Shown here piece after piece: positions 25,245-39,301 of a stretch of 60,000 nucleotides of DNA. Numbering within the stretch: position 1 is the stretch's first letter; every line of letters begins with the position of its first letter. The stretch is taken from positions 24,678,001 to 24,738,000 of the forward strand of contig OU612068.1 in assembly GCA_914767715.1 (NCBI GenBank), written 5' to 3'. This stretch comes from Membranipora membranacea (taxonomy: Eukaryota; Bryozoa; Gymnolaemata; Cheilostomatida; Membraniporidae). Below the pieces are notes generated by a model. The model did not search any database. It was not told the origin of the DNA and worked only from the letters and a program-made list of their open reading frames with translations. The position numbers were made by a program, and so were the translations under genes.

Positions 25245-26489
25245 ATTGCGCATGGGTTTCTGGGAAATAGTATGGATCAACTTACAGATTACTGGGTGTT
25301 TACCTAAGCGCCCCACCTATAGCTCAGTACTAATCTATGCTTGACATTGGGATGACCTTCACTTCTATTGACGAAAAAAATTCACTTCTCACATCAATCT
25401 CTTATGACCAACATGGGTGTTGACTTCTAGTACACCCTATGAAGAAACAGAGTCACACCAAGATAAGAGAAGTGTGTTAATACTTACTGTACTAAAATCA
25501 AATATATTTTTATGTTATGTCAATGAGTGAGAGTTTCCTTAAACTTGTCAAGTTAAAAAATCAAGTAAGTTTTAATTTTATCAAACATCATGATGATCAT
25601 GATCAACATTATCAATCAATTCAACCAAGAAGTAAAACAGACTACTCCTTGATCCAACCAAGAATTAATCTATCTTCTTGTCTTTTGCATAATTCCTTGT
25701 ATCCTCTGATTGAAAATGAAAGGATGAATGATAAGTTTTGCTTGGTCAGTAGAGTAATGCTATGGATGGTATGTTATGTTCAATGTTGTATCAAGGAGTA
25801 ACCTCCTTGGTTGTATCATGTGGTTTCTCTCTTTTATTTTTATGGCTTTTGGTTAATGTTTTTAATTTACCAGCTAGCTAGTAAGTAAGTTTAGTAGCAT
25901 CACTGTCTGCCCTAACACTCAATTGGTCTAGCTATTGGACTGATTTTTGGTCTGCTAATAATAAGTAGAATAGTAGAATCATATGCACAATAAGTCACTT
26001 ATGCCTGTTACGGTGTCTCTTGAAGTCATTGTTTGATTATTTGATAGTGATTGATAGCCATAGAGTCGGCTAATGATGATCTTAGCCTTATCCAGTTCAT
26101 ATATATGATTTTTGAGCTGGTTTTGTTGCCCTAAGGTATGTCTGAATCTTATATACAGAAAAGCCGTCCAACAGTTTGGTCCTCTACCTATGTACCCTTT
26201 GCATTTTCTTGGTAGTACCACTATGAGGCATGAATCCATTTTTTAGCCTAGAAAAATCAAAGTATTTTCTAAATACAGATAAAAACTATGTTCAATGGCT
26301 TGAGCCTATTTCTTGCAGTAGCTGAATTTCTTCACATGAAGAATCTGCTGCATGCAATCAGTATGAAGACAAATCTGCTAAATTTCACATAGTAAATGAT
26401 TTTATTATGAAACTTGCCTTATTCATATTATGTAGATTTGTAGACCTACGTAATTCAGACCATCCTAAAGCCAGATATTTGGTGCAAAA
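25245..26489. other. Intergenic space between RPL6 and INO80E
   Basis: It separates the probable RPL6 start site (minus) from the INO80E start codon (plus). It is AT-rich, with a 94-codon frame at 25517-25801 that shows no domain. AG-ended pyrimidine-poor sites just before the INO80E ATG (for example GTAATTCAG at about 26458) leave room for an INO80E 5'-UTR exon nearer to RPL6. Confidence 0.45.
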
Positions 26490-28320
26490 ATGGACAACAC
26501 AGAACGTTCTACAGACTACAAGCAGAAATACAAAACACTTAAGCGAAAACTCAAGGGCTTAGTCTATGTAAGTTATTAACTTGATCATGAAAGTCTCACT
26601 GGGTTAGCTGAATGGTTGCTGCTGGTTGATAGAGGGTAGAGGTGAGGCAGGAGATGAACATAGCTGGAAAATCATGGTCAAAGAAGCTTGAGGAAAGCTT
26701 ATGTCAGGTGGTCTGACTCAGACATTTAGTGAGCACTTGGTCTCCCCAACAATGACGATTCTGTCTTCATGTGAAACCCAAAGGATACTATCCTCATCTT
26801 TGATAAAAACACAACAGAAATATCATATATATATATTTTATTGTCATTGTCATGTTTTAGGAACATGAGCTGTTATCAGAGCAGTTGGAGAGAGCGCAGA
26901 AAAAGATGTTGAGAGTATCTAAGGACAGAAGTTTTTTACTTGATCGGATGTTACAGTATGAGAAAGTGGTGGACTCGTCTAGTGATTCAGATGCCACTGA
27001 CGCTAGCGACAGTGATGGTGAAAAGCCTACAACTAAGTATGTAGATCCTCTCATTTGAGTAAGGAGCCAAGCGTTGCCTTCATGTGAAATCATACTACAT
27101 AAAACAACATTCATATGTTTATCTCTATCTATAACACAATTTCTATCTACAGTTATTGCCGTGAAAAATGTTTAAGATGATCAGGCAGGTTATTGGTTGA
27201 GTAAACATGTAGTGAGAGACTTGTCAAATCAAGTTGATTATCCAATGCCTGTCAGTGTATGGATTTATCCCCTATTGTTGTTAGAAGGACAACCCCCATT
27301 TTATGAGTCTAGTTGTGCACATTTTACATTCATGTCACCAGAGAGGGTGGGATACCTCCCTGGTGTCACTTGGACACACAAGAACATGTCAAACTAAATT
27401 AAATGGAGAATTTATCATTCATATTGTCGATTAAAGCTATCTGTCACTTCATTTGTTGGTCTTTATATCAGTCTATGATTTAATTTTGTTTCTAATCAGG
27501 AAAAAGACAAACAACTCCGCTTCACAAGGCACACCGACTTCTAGCCAACCTAGTGTGTTATCAGCGTACTCAGAGGACACCCCAGATGGCAACAAAAAGA
27601 CAACAAAAGCAAAGGCTTCAAAGAAACAGAAATCCGGTGAGATTTTTTTTCAATATGGTTTCTGTGTCTTAGTCATGATGAAAAATTTCAAGCCTGATAT
27701 GGGTAGTGAATATCTAAGGGCACTCCAGGTTCATTGTATGAAATTGCCAATTTTGATCAAAATTATAATGACCGTGATCACTCATGATTGAGCTGTTTGA
27801 CTTAAAAATCAACTCCACACAAGCATTATAGAACCATTTGCATGTAACATTTTCATGTAATGTAAAGTTGAGGTTTTGTTGATTGCACAAGAATTAATTC
27901 AAGATTTTTTTAATTTTCCAGTATTGAAGAAGAGTGCACCTACGCCTGCAGCGGCGGAGGACCAAGAAAAGTTTAGTGCAGTCATAGGCAAAGTTCAATC
28001 AGTTTCAGTTAAGCCTGAGCCGAGGTGAGTGTACACACCTCATCATCGTAACCCATCTGTTCACGATGATTCATTCCGTATTAGATGGAGCTCACTGCAG
28101 TGCTAGTCTCATCTCTGTATGTGGTTACCATAATAAAGGAACATTAATATAGTAAATTGAGGACTGGAAATCAACTAAGTAACATACTTATATGTACCAC
28201 ACTAGCTATAACATAGATTTGATATTTATTCTGAATCATAATTTACATAGTGATGGAGATCGTTTGAGTGATATGGAAGCAGACGGAGCAGACACTGGTT
28301 TAGTTATAGACATGAAATGA
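26490..28320 (+). CDS. INO80E: INO80 chromatin-remodelling complex subunit E
   Basis: Exons: 26490-26567, 26861-27036, 27500-27636, 27922-28024 and 28251-28320, 187 residues in continuous frame. The N-terminal helix DYKQKYKTLKRKLKGLVYEH, then LERAQKKMLRVSKDRSFLLD and RMLQYE, closely follow human INO80E ([37 protein letters not shown]). The acidic Ser/Asp run SSDSDATDASDSD and the terminal GLVIDMK (human DLVIDIPE) are also shared. The Pro-rich middle of the human protein is replaced by a shorter Lys/Ser/Thr-rich segment, so it is somewhat shorter than human (244). It is an accessory subunit of the INO80 nucleosome remodeller in the nucleus; the helix probably mediates assembly (inference). A poly(A) signal AATAAA lies at 28473-28478. 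Confidence 0.92.
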
Positions 28321-28472
28321 GAGTCCACCTGCTAATTTGGGAGGACCAACAACAGAAGATGATAGTGTCAAAGGATAACTCTACAGCTTTCTTTCCTACT
28401 GAGTGTACAGCATTGGCATGGCGTTCTGAACTAGCAGTTGAAACTCTCACATACTATACATGGTTTACATGT

Positions 28473-28478
28473 AATAAA
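28473..28478 (+). terminator. Poly(A) signal for INO80E
   Basis: AATAAA lies 153 bp after the INO80E stop codon on the same strand, with no competing signal between. Confidence 0.55.
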
Positions 28479-28614
28479 ATATTGAGAGGAAGGGATGTTT
28501 TGTAATACTCCTAGTTGAACGAAAAGAAGGTTTTTGTAACAAATAATACCAAAATACAGTGTGGGCTCCGTGTACTGTATGATCTACATGATGGAATTCA
28601 TATTTTTCACTATT

Positions 28615-28620
28615 TTTATT
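28615..28620 (-). terminator. Poly(A) signal for the zinc-finger/coiled-coil gene
   Basis: AATAAA on the minus strand, 123 bp past the stop codon at 28743. Together with the INO80E signal it implies that the two convergent transcripts end within about 150 bp of each other. Confidence 0.5.
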
Positions 28621-28742
28621 GAGGTAATGAACTTTGGTAATGAGTCGTTTTGAAAATATAAAAGCTTGTAATTATATGCAAGACATAAGTCTGGATCTAA
28701 ATTATGGTATGCCGACGGATGTTTATCATACCCTTACTAATG

Positions 28743-31700
28743 TTAGGGACTGATTGAGCCATCTGTCCGAGCCTTTTTATTGACCGGTGCGGCAGTGTCA
28801 AGGACAACAAGTTCTTCATTTAGCAAGGATGGCACAATGCTGCTCTCTCCAGTATGAACTGTTGTTTCAGTGATTTCATCTGCATTACCATTCAGTAAAT
28901 GGCTAGTTTCAGATTTGACTCTTATTAATTGATCGTAGAGTATTTGTCGAGTATTTCTCTGTAGGTCACTAGTTAGATTGTCTATAAGTTTGTCTATTTT
29001 ATCAGCATGTTTGGCACCAGAAAGTTCCTTATATCCCTGTAATTCTTCATTCAACTCATCTACCTGTGGTTTAAAAAAGTTCATTCAGAATAAAGACACC
29101 ATCATTGTATGGGGAAAATAACAAAGCGTAGCTAGCGGTATATTGTAGCTAGGAGCGGTTGACACTAGATCTTACAACTATGAAAAGTGTATAATGTCAG
29201 TTTCATCTATTTCAGATTTCATAGCGGAAATGTATTCTTGCTCAAACACGGCATTATACGGAGGTCTTTGGAAACGGTTTATGACCCATTGGTTGTAGCG
29301 CAAGCCTCACCTTTTTGACCAGAGTAGTATTTTCCTCCTTTAGGCGCTCATTTTCGATCCTACTTTCTTCAGTTGCCTTTAGGGTTGCTTCTAAATTCTC
29401 AACATGCCTCTCCAGTTCACATTTCTCATGTAATAACTCTTCATAGCTCTGCTGAAAACAAAATTTAATGTTACATGAACCATGGAATGTTGCTTTAAAA
29501 AGCACCTGCCATAATGGGTCATGCTGACATCACAGACACCCCTACAAAGACAACTTAGTACAGGTCCTGCGAGAGGGGACTCTGTGCTTGTCATGAAAAT
29601 TAAGTGGACTTGGAGGAGCGGTTTGTTCATTGTTGGCTTGATTGTAATATGTTGCGAGCATCTCTCCAAATAACACCAGTATCTGGTCCCAGATATTGAC
29701 AGAGAATGCCACTATTCGAAGGAAATAGATCATGAGTTCCTGAGAGTTCAAAATAGAAATCTAATGGTTCAATTTGTCAGAAATACATTGATTACTCACT
29801 TGGCCAGACTGCACTAGGAAGCCTTTTTCATCATAGTTGCCCTCTTGACCCTGTATAATCATGATTGTCTGTTGAGCTTCAGAGTCATCTACTGTTTCAT
29901 TGGCCGCCACTTGTTCAGCGTCTTCACCTTTTGGGTTCACTATCATCTCACCAGTATAATACCCTGTATCAAGATAAAACAATATCGTGTCAAACAAGCC
30001 ATCTTTAGGTAACTGAAATTAAGTTTCTAGGAATAATCTGATCTATTCCTAGAAACTTAATTTCAGTATTCTCCGTCTGTGATTTAGGGCTGAACATCTT
30101 ACATTCTGGTAGCTAAATTAACGCAGAGCAAAGTCTTAAAAGTGTCTTATGGAAAGAATGCATCCAGCCAATATGTGCATTTGAAATTGAAAGAACCGCA
30201 GCTAGCTGTTTCAGTGGACTTTCAGGTCTAGAATTATAACTAATATCTATAACAATGTTATGTCATCAGTAAAAGGGGAAAATTATCACCGAGTAGCCAC
30301 AGGGTCACAAATGACCCACCATGACATGGACAAAGCAAGAGCCGACAATGTTGGTAGAATACTTGGATACTATAACAAGAGATTTGCTTAAAGGTAGAAA
30401 AGAAATAAATTAGTTTGCTTACCTTCAGGTAAAGGGGCATGTATACCAAAATCTGTGTGATCACCAATATTCTCCACAGCATCCGCATTTTCTGAACTAT
30501 TCAAGTTATTGAGCATTATGTTCACCTCCTAAAAGGAAAACAGACTGTTTTAGTCACATATCTAGCTCTGTTGACGCACAAATTACATAAAAATACCCTG
30601 GAAAAGCAACGGTCGGAGTGAAAAATGTAATCTTACCTTGATTTTGGAACAAATTGAGGCGAAGCCTAGAGACGACATCTTAGCTACCTTCAAAGTTGAT
30701 ACTTAGTGAGTGGCTTGAGGTCTAACATTAAGTAAATTCGCATCATCGCTATTACTCAAATATTCCAACAATGCAAACTCTCAATGGCAAGGTAAAAGAA
30801 TTGTGCTCAGCCTTTGAATCAAAAGAGGAATGTACCCTGTTTGGACCGGTGTGTATTGTGTAATTACGGTATTGATGGGATTTGTCCACTCCCTTCTTAA
30901 AAAAACTATTGTGAAAGGATAACCCTCAGAAAATAGAAAGACTTGAGGGGAGACAACACTGCAATAGGAGCTTAAGGAGACACGGATCTAGATCTATCGA
31001 CTAAATGAAAGTAAGATCTCACCTGAGCAACTTGAATCTGAAATGTAGTCTGTGGATTTCTAAAGTGTGTTCTGTAGTGTTTGATAGCCTCATCTCTCCT
31101 GTTGAAGCCATTACGACATTTGTAACAGTGCCAATGAGGACCTTTAAACTTCTTCTCGCCCTTTATTGTGCCGACAATATCACAATGATCGCAGCACCTC
31201 AATATTTTAAGACCTAAGAAAATAGATGAACAATGAAATAAATACTTGGTTGATTATGAACTTTTGAAGATTAGTTTTTCTGTGGCAGCACCATCAGGAT
31301 TTTGACATAGAAGAAAATGAGTACACACACGATGTTGTATGGGTTGCTTACACCCAGTATACTCTACAGGATAAAATTTAACCACTCGTATCGGATTCAT
31401 GGAGTTTTCGCATATTACGCATCTAAATTCTCACACAATTTTATTGAATTTCAGGTAGGGTATTACCTATTCCAGTCGATGAGTGGAAAGTCTCACAACC
31501 GAGGGCATGATGGAGGCTTACCTGCAAAGTCTAATCCTTTATCAACATGTTTGACTCTGTAGTGAGCTTTGAGTATTACAGGATCTGGATATATTTCTGA
31601 TTTCACACAGAACGGACAGTGCATATGAGGTCCTCTATCGGCACATTTAGGATGAACACACAGCACTGGCTCAAAATTATTCTCTGTCCCTTTAATCCGA

Positions 31701-32855
31701 ACACTTGGATGAGTCTGTGGTACGTAAAAAATAAATCGTTAGCAACTAACATGGTTTGGTCTTCACTACCCGGTATTGACGAGTTTTGATGGGACAGAAC
31801 CAATCGGTAGGCAATGGGATTTATTAAGATATTAATGATAAGAGCCGGATATTGCATGGCTGGCAAGAAGACTTGCTATACGATTCATCGCTATTGGTTT
31901 TGCAAGACCAGTGTGCTCAGTTCTCTCAGGGTATTACTTGATGAATGGTGTCAGACCACAATATTCTCCCATATCCTCTTTCCAATACACTTAATCAAAT
32001 TTATGTTAGAAATACACAGTGAATGTTATTGGAATATATTATGAACAGCCAATATGGAAAGACCAAATAATAACTATACCGATGTAAGTTGCGGGACATG
32101 AGGACTCAATGCTGCAACAATGACAGAGAAGACTATTTAAGTCTACCCAACTGCTTCAGTGCTGACATACCAAGGGGTGTACTTGATTTTCCTAGGATTA
32201 CTTATTTTGTGGATTATCCATGGTCATTAGCCTAATAAGTGCACTGAGTGGACATTTATGACAGTAACCGATCTTACATTGTGGTTTATAGGCCTATTCA
32301 GAAACATCTTTTATGATGGTTGATTATTCAGTAAAAGTTACCACCAACATAAAGATGTAGGTATAATTCATGTTACATTACTCCTCTACCATGCCATGAG
32401 TAACTGGATTTGGGTTGGAGCTTCAAAGCGCATCCACTCAAGTCCAGTAAAAGATCCACTTCTCGAACCAGTGTGTGTTGATGAACAAAGAGTGGATGCA
32501 CCAAAGTGTTGACATATATAATATATATATCCAGTGCAGAAGTATAAGAAAAGGTCATCCTCTTAGTATAACCCCTCTTTAATATTTCATTCACAAGCCA
32601 AGCACATCACAGCTGTGTAATTAAGATCAGTAAGGTACAGGGCATGTGTATTTCATGCCTGAATCAAGGAATTCCCTGAATCTTTATCAGTATGTTAATT
32701 CAGGGAGAATTCTCCATTCTCCCTGGTTAATTCAAAACATTTTAGTCAACATTAGATACTTACTAAGGTAAGTAGGAATGAAAGGAAGTTTAGTTAGTAA
32801 GTAAGGCATCCTTACCAAGAAGGGCATAGTTTGTCCTTACCATAAAAGCAGCCAT
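28743..32855 (-). CDS. Unrecognised nuclear-type protein: two atypical zinc fingers plus coiled coil
   Basis: Exons on the minus strand: 32855-32841 (MAAFM), 31714-31522, 31213-31023, 30528-30423, 29963-29800, 29451-29311 and 29063-28743, 376 residues, all junctions in phase. The N-terminal part has two similar metal-binding units: C24-x4-C29, then GPHMHCPFC (C38, C41) with H56 and H61; and C77-x2-C80, then GPHWHCYKC (C99, C102) with H115 and H119 in HYRTH. The repeated GPHxHCxxC and HYRxxH blocks suggest an internal duplication. An acidic linker follows (PKGEDAEQVAANETVDDSE), then a heptad-rich coiled coil over roughly residues 224-290, and a basic end, NKKARTDGSISP. DNA-binding regulation with dimerisation through the coil is inference; I do not recognise the family. 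The first exon is only 15 nt but has strong Kozak context and the right phase. Convergent with INO80E. Confidence 0.75.
30012..30067. repeat. Perfect 24-bp inverted repeat (hairpin)
   Basis: Arms at 30012-30035 and 30044-30067 are exact reverse complements, beginning ACTGAAATTAAG, with an 8-nt spacer ATCTGATC. It lies in the intron between exons 4 and 5 of the zinc-finger/coiled-coil gene. No flanking direct repeat is obvious. Confidence 0.9.
30637..30678 (-). CDS. Possible alternative first coding exon (MSSLGFASICSKIK)
   Basis: A 42-nt segment from an ATG at 30678 (A at -3) to a good donor (AAG|GTAAGA, exon end 30637) joins in phase 0 to the exon at 30528. It would give a 257-residue protein that begins after both zinc fingers and keeps the acidic linker and coiled coil. 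The zinc-finger exons upstream splice to the same acceptor in the same phase, so this would be an alternative promoter and not a separate gene. A short frame can do this by chance. Confidence 0.45.
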
Positions 32856-34392
<1,537 letters not shown>

Positions 34393-34937
34393 CAATGTTT
34401 GTCAGTAATGTCCGAGAGAGAATTATGAGTGTTGTTAGAAGTTCATGCCAGCAGTATAAGGCAGCATATCCTGTCATTATACACAATTTACTGCTGATAT
34501 GGATTGGTTGTGAGAGATGTTTGCGCTCTCAATTTTCATTTTTTGGGTTTAATTTCTCAGTATCAAATTTATAGAACTATCGCTGTATGGTACAAAACCA
34601 TTTTAAATTATGAGGATATCAAGGAGATTTCAAAAGCATTGAAGATATGTAGGCTGCATGTTATTTGATGCAATAAATAAACATGCGTTTCATTATGCCA
34701 AACTTTCTTAATTATTATAAATCATTCATTTAGAAGCATTATTGCTAGCCACCGCAGTTAATCCCTTGGTTCACAATGAATAGCCTGGTTGAATTACTGG
34801 GACATTTATTTCATCATGATTGCAAGATGAAAAAAGTAAGAACTTTTGCAATAAAAACAGCTTCAATATCGAACCGGCCCATGATTGCCACTTGTTCAGA
34901 GTTTGACAATAGTGAGTGAGCCATTTTTCAAAAGATA
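34393..34937. other. Intergenic space ADAT2 to NDH-2
   Basis: Contains the ADAT2 3' UTR with its poly(A) signal and the NDH-2 5' region. No other feature seen. Confidence 0.5.
34672..34677 (+). terminator. Poly(A) signal for ADAT2
   Basis: AATAAA (within AATAAATAA) 280 bp after the ADAT2 stop codon and before the NDH-2 start. Confidence 0.55.
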
Positions 34938-37900
34938 TTGGATTTCTGTCAACTAAAAAGGATTCCATTACGTTGCAGCAGCGGTGAGATGCTGACTAAA
35001 AGATTCAGACTCAAATACATCAGGCAGTTTAGCACATCAGGATATCACCATGCTGCCAGAGAAAGACTTGTTATACTTGGTACCGGCTGGGGGTCCTACA
35101 GTGTACTCAAAAACGCAAACAAGAAGCTGTATGATGTAATAGTTGTAAGTCCTAGGAATCATTTTCTGTTCACTCCGCTTCTTTGTAATACCACAGTCGG
35201 TACTTTAGAATTCAGGTAAGACATTCAATTTTTTTGTCCATGAATATCCTTTAGTTTTGAAAAAAAAGCAACTGTTAAATTTTTTGTTCTGACTATGATG
35301 ACATTCTCTGTGGTGTTAAGGTGGGGGATGGCTGAAATTGTCTGCATTATGTGCATAATGGTGATCGTGTCAAAGGCTCCTATTCAGAACAGATTCGTTG
35401 ATGACCGCTTATTATGGCGTTTACCAATTGCAGTTACTTGATTGTTTCCCAAGCCAAAATCACATTTTCCCCAGTCTATGCCAGCTTTGTTATCATGACT
35501 ATATCTGATCATCAGGTTAATGTGTAATTTGTCCCTGCTGGGTTAAACAACTTGGGCAAGTACCAATAAATAGTAAATGATATACGCAACTAAAGAATTC
35601 CTTGGGAGATGATTCATATGAAACCTGTCTTCCATTCACTCAGGTAGTACATCTGATGTCACTACACACAGTGTGATGTTTGCACCGTGTACATATCAAT
35701 ACCAATTATATGTTTATTTGAATGACAAATTGGTTTGCATTTTACAGATCTATTATAGAACCGGTCAGAAATTACAAATTTCGGGACGAGTCACATTATC
35801 ATTTAGCTAAGGCTGTATCTGTAGATACAGATAAACAGTTAGTTAAATGTGTGAATATTCTGGATTCTCATCAACAAGAGTATGATGTAGAATATGATAA
35901 ACTAGTGATCGGTGTTGGTGCTCGACCCAACACCTTTGGAGTACCAGGCGTCTATGAGCATGCATTCTTCCTAAAAGTGAGTGACCTTCTTCACTATCCA
36001 CCCTGCACAAACAAAGTTTTCCAAGCAGTTTTATGAAATTAAAATGAGGTATTGTTGCTAGTTAACCCTGAGATGGAGCGGTGCCTTTGGGCTTCATACT
36101 TGTCACATGTAACCAACTATGGCCAGTGTATGGCATGACATGTTCTAGGTAGAAAATCTTTGTCAATTCAGGAGAGTGAAAGCGCAGGTCAAGATTACTT
36201 CAGTTGTAAAGCCTTTTGATGTAGGAAATATCTGATGCCAGGAAGATTAGAAACAGATTGTTAGCTAATTTTGAGTTGGCAGTCTCTCCAGCTTGTGTCC
36301 AGGAGGAGAGAGACAGGTTACATCATATCGTCATAGTGGGTGGAGGGCCGACAGGTGTGGAGTTTGGAGCTGAGCTCTATGATTTTGTCAAACAGGTCAG
36401 TTACAGTGCGTGAATTATGGCAATGGCCTGAAGTTATCAATTTACACTGGTAACAACCGTACTCATTCCTTGTTGTTGGATAGCAACATGTTTACATAAA
36501 CAACCTCTTTATAATTAAAATATTTCCCCTGTAGAAAAAGTGAGAGCTGTCTGCTCCCAACTAATAGGGCGATAACTCCCATTATAATTTATTGCTGTTT
36601 GTGATGTTACCATAGACAAAACTTTGGATGTCTATGGATAATAATGGTTATTAATTGTGGTAATGGTGAGCATCAGTGATAGTATTTCAATGAAGGGTAC
36701 ATGTTGTGGTTTCATTTGATCCTTGCTAGGATTTGGGTAAATTGTATGCAGCTACTAGACCGAATGTGAGGGTGACTCTAGTAGAAGCCAGTAAGATTCT
36801 CGGAGTATTTGATAGCAAGCTGCAGGAGTATGCAGAGAAGAAAATCAGGCAGAGAGACCAGTTCAAACTCATCAAGGATTCTGTGTCAGGTTAGACAATA
36901 ATTTTTTTTTTGATATGCGTACTTCTATCCTATATAGGGTTTCTAATTGGTCAGTTTATCGACATTGACAAGTGCTCTTCAATGGATATGATTTATATCT
37001 GATGGCAAGAGTGATTTTTGACCACAATGATTTGTAAACTAACTCAGAGCCTGTAAACCTTAAGTCATCCTGGCATTTGTGTTTCAGTTACCAAGAAAAT
37101 TGAAGTTGATAATTAAATCTTTATTTTGCTGATAATTCTACAGAAGTGACTGCTGAAGGGGTGCGGTTAAAGAGCGGCAAATTTATATCAGCTGGCCTGG
37201 TTGTGTGGAGCGGTGGTGTTGCCCCTACAGAATTTGTTAAAAACTTACAAGTCACAAAAAATCCACTTGGACAGGTTAGTTCTGTTCGGCTGTCTCATAC
37301 GACATCCATGTTGATCTTCAGCAAAACTTTTAGATTAATTTCTGCAACGGTTAATGAATTTACGGACGATGTAGCTAAACAGTAGACTGTGTCGGTACGG
37401 ATAGTGAGATGGTTGTGACTAGAAGCAAAGATTATATTGATGTGTTGAATGTGCTAATACTGTTTTTTAATGTATAAAATCCTTCTCTTCTGTCATTAGA
37501 TCCTGACAGACAAACAGCTGCATATATCTGATGTGAAGCAGAATAACGTGTACGCACTGGGTGACTGTGCTGATATAGATGGTAATCCTCTCCCCTGCAC
37601 CGCTCAGGTATCAGACTTATGAGCTCTTGCATTGATTCAGTGATTGATTGATTTATTTCTATCACTACCACAGATATGTTGGAAAAAGAAAGAATGCATA
37701 ATTTCTCTAGAGATACAAAATAAGTCAAGGCCTCAAACATGGTTTAAAATTTTTACTATGTGTGACTGGATTAATTTAGGGTTTTCTGTGAAGACTAACT
37801 CAGTTGTAAAACAACACATCCTAAGGGATGATTTTAACAGAAGAATTTATATCATTATGTTTTGTAAAGTGAAGATTGAGGTAACATTGTCTGTAGCGGT

Positions 37901-38685
37901 GACTTTCTGGTATAACACACTGTGAACTATTTGTAGCGGTTAGATTGATATGGAAAGATATTGGAGTCGAGTTATTTCCCAAACAAAAAATGAGGAAAGA
38001 ATAGCCTCACCATCCAGCACCGCCAGCAATGAATTATTTTGAATTGAGCATTTACTATCAGGATGTTAAATCTTTCACAGAATAATTATAATTTTTTTTC
38101 TTATTGTCAATCTGTAGGTCGCCGAGAAGGAAGGGAGATATATAGCCAACAGATTGAATGGCAAGATGTCCAAGGAAAAAGAGTTCGTTTTTAAGAGCAT
38201 CGGCATGTTGGCTTATATAGGAGAATACAAAGCAGTCTCTGACACCGCTCTAGTCAAGGATAAAGGTAGTTAATTTTGTTAGCCCACTATTATTTCCCCA
38301 ATAGGGGTTTATTTAGATACTTACTCACATGATACACTTTGGTCAAATTACAAGACAGATGTACCTTGCGCAGCTCTGTGAAGGCAGTTTGTAAACAGTG
38401 CTTACAGGGTGTTGACAGTTTGATTTCCAATAGGGTTCCAAGGGGTGTCAGGAAATGCATCGGGTTCAAAATTACATTGGTGATGTTATAGGGAATGGCA
38501 TGACAAAAGTAAACACTGAATGACCTATTATGTAACTGTGTTAATCTTTTCAAGGTTTCACTTCTTGGATAACCTGGAGATCTGCTTACCTCACACGATT
38601 AGGAAGTTGGAGGCTCCGTATGCAGGTGCCACTTGATTGGATGAAAACTTTCTTTTTTGGCCGTGACACTTCAAGATTTGATTAA
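34938..38685 (+). CDS. Type II (alternative, rotenone-insensitive) NADH dehydrogenase, mitochondrial
   Basis: Exons: 34938-35215, 35748-35976, 36225-36395, 36730-36889, 37144-37274, 37500-37607, 38118-38265 and 38555-38685, 451 residues in frame. Two Rossmann motifs are present: [10 protein letters not shown] (residues 44-53, FAD) and [16 protein letters not shown] (about 205-220, NADH). The YALGDCAD motif (about 341-347) and [18 protein letters not shown] are family signatures. The C-terminal membrane-binding helix ends [15 protein letters not shown] to [11 protein letters not shown], as in fungal and plant NDE/NDI proteins. The Arg/Lys-rich, acid-poor N terminus before residue 40 looks like a mitochondrial presequence; Met18 is an alternative start. 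It oxidises NADH and reduces ubiquinone without pumping protons, bypassing complex I. No EF-hand insertion is seen, so calcium control by that route is unlikely. Vertebrates lack this enzyme. Same strand as ADAT2 and the next gene. Confidence 0.94.
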
Positions 38686-39301
38686 AGCTGTTTTATCATT
38701 TATAATTGAACCAGGTAATAAGACTCAAAAAAATTAATAGTTATTCTGCTGGAGACTGGAAAATCCTCTCCTTTTTCTGGACATAGTTTTTGTTGCCATA
38801 ATTAGACACCCCCCCCCCCCACCCACCCTGCTGATTACCAATCATTTATATTTTCTTGCTGGAAATATTTCATCGTTTTGTGCCCCTACAATCAGGTCCA
38901 TAGTCCGGCACCTCATGCTCTAATTTTTTTTCTCTGTTATTTAGCAACTAGTCAGCTCTCATAGACTTATCGATTTTATTGGAATTTTTGATAAATGGTT
39001 TGCCAAATTGTTATTATTACTGATTTCTGGATTATTTAGTAATTTAATTTACAAAAGTATATTTCAATCATTGGAATTCTTAATAATAATGAGGGTCTGT
39101 AAAGTCAAGTATGGTGGCAGTAAGAAATTTTCAAAAGATCCAATTATCTCCCTGTGGAATGGTATATTTGCAAGTATTAGAGCAGAAAATGATTGAAAAT
39201 GATTGCAATTGCCATATTATGTCTGTCAGACCTGATGTAAGATGTCGATGCAGATTGAGTTCTGACTGGAATGAGATTATGATGGCAAAGCTCTCCTAAA
39301 G
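38686..39301. other. Intergenic space NDH-2 to zinc-finger gene
   Basis: Contains an oligo-C tract near 38810-38826. No gene, RNA or transposon is visible. Confidence 0.45.
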
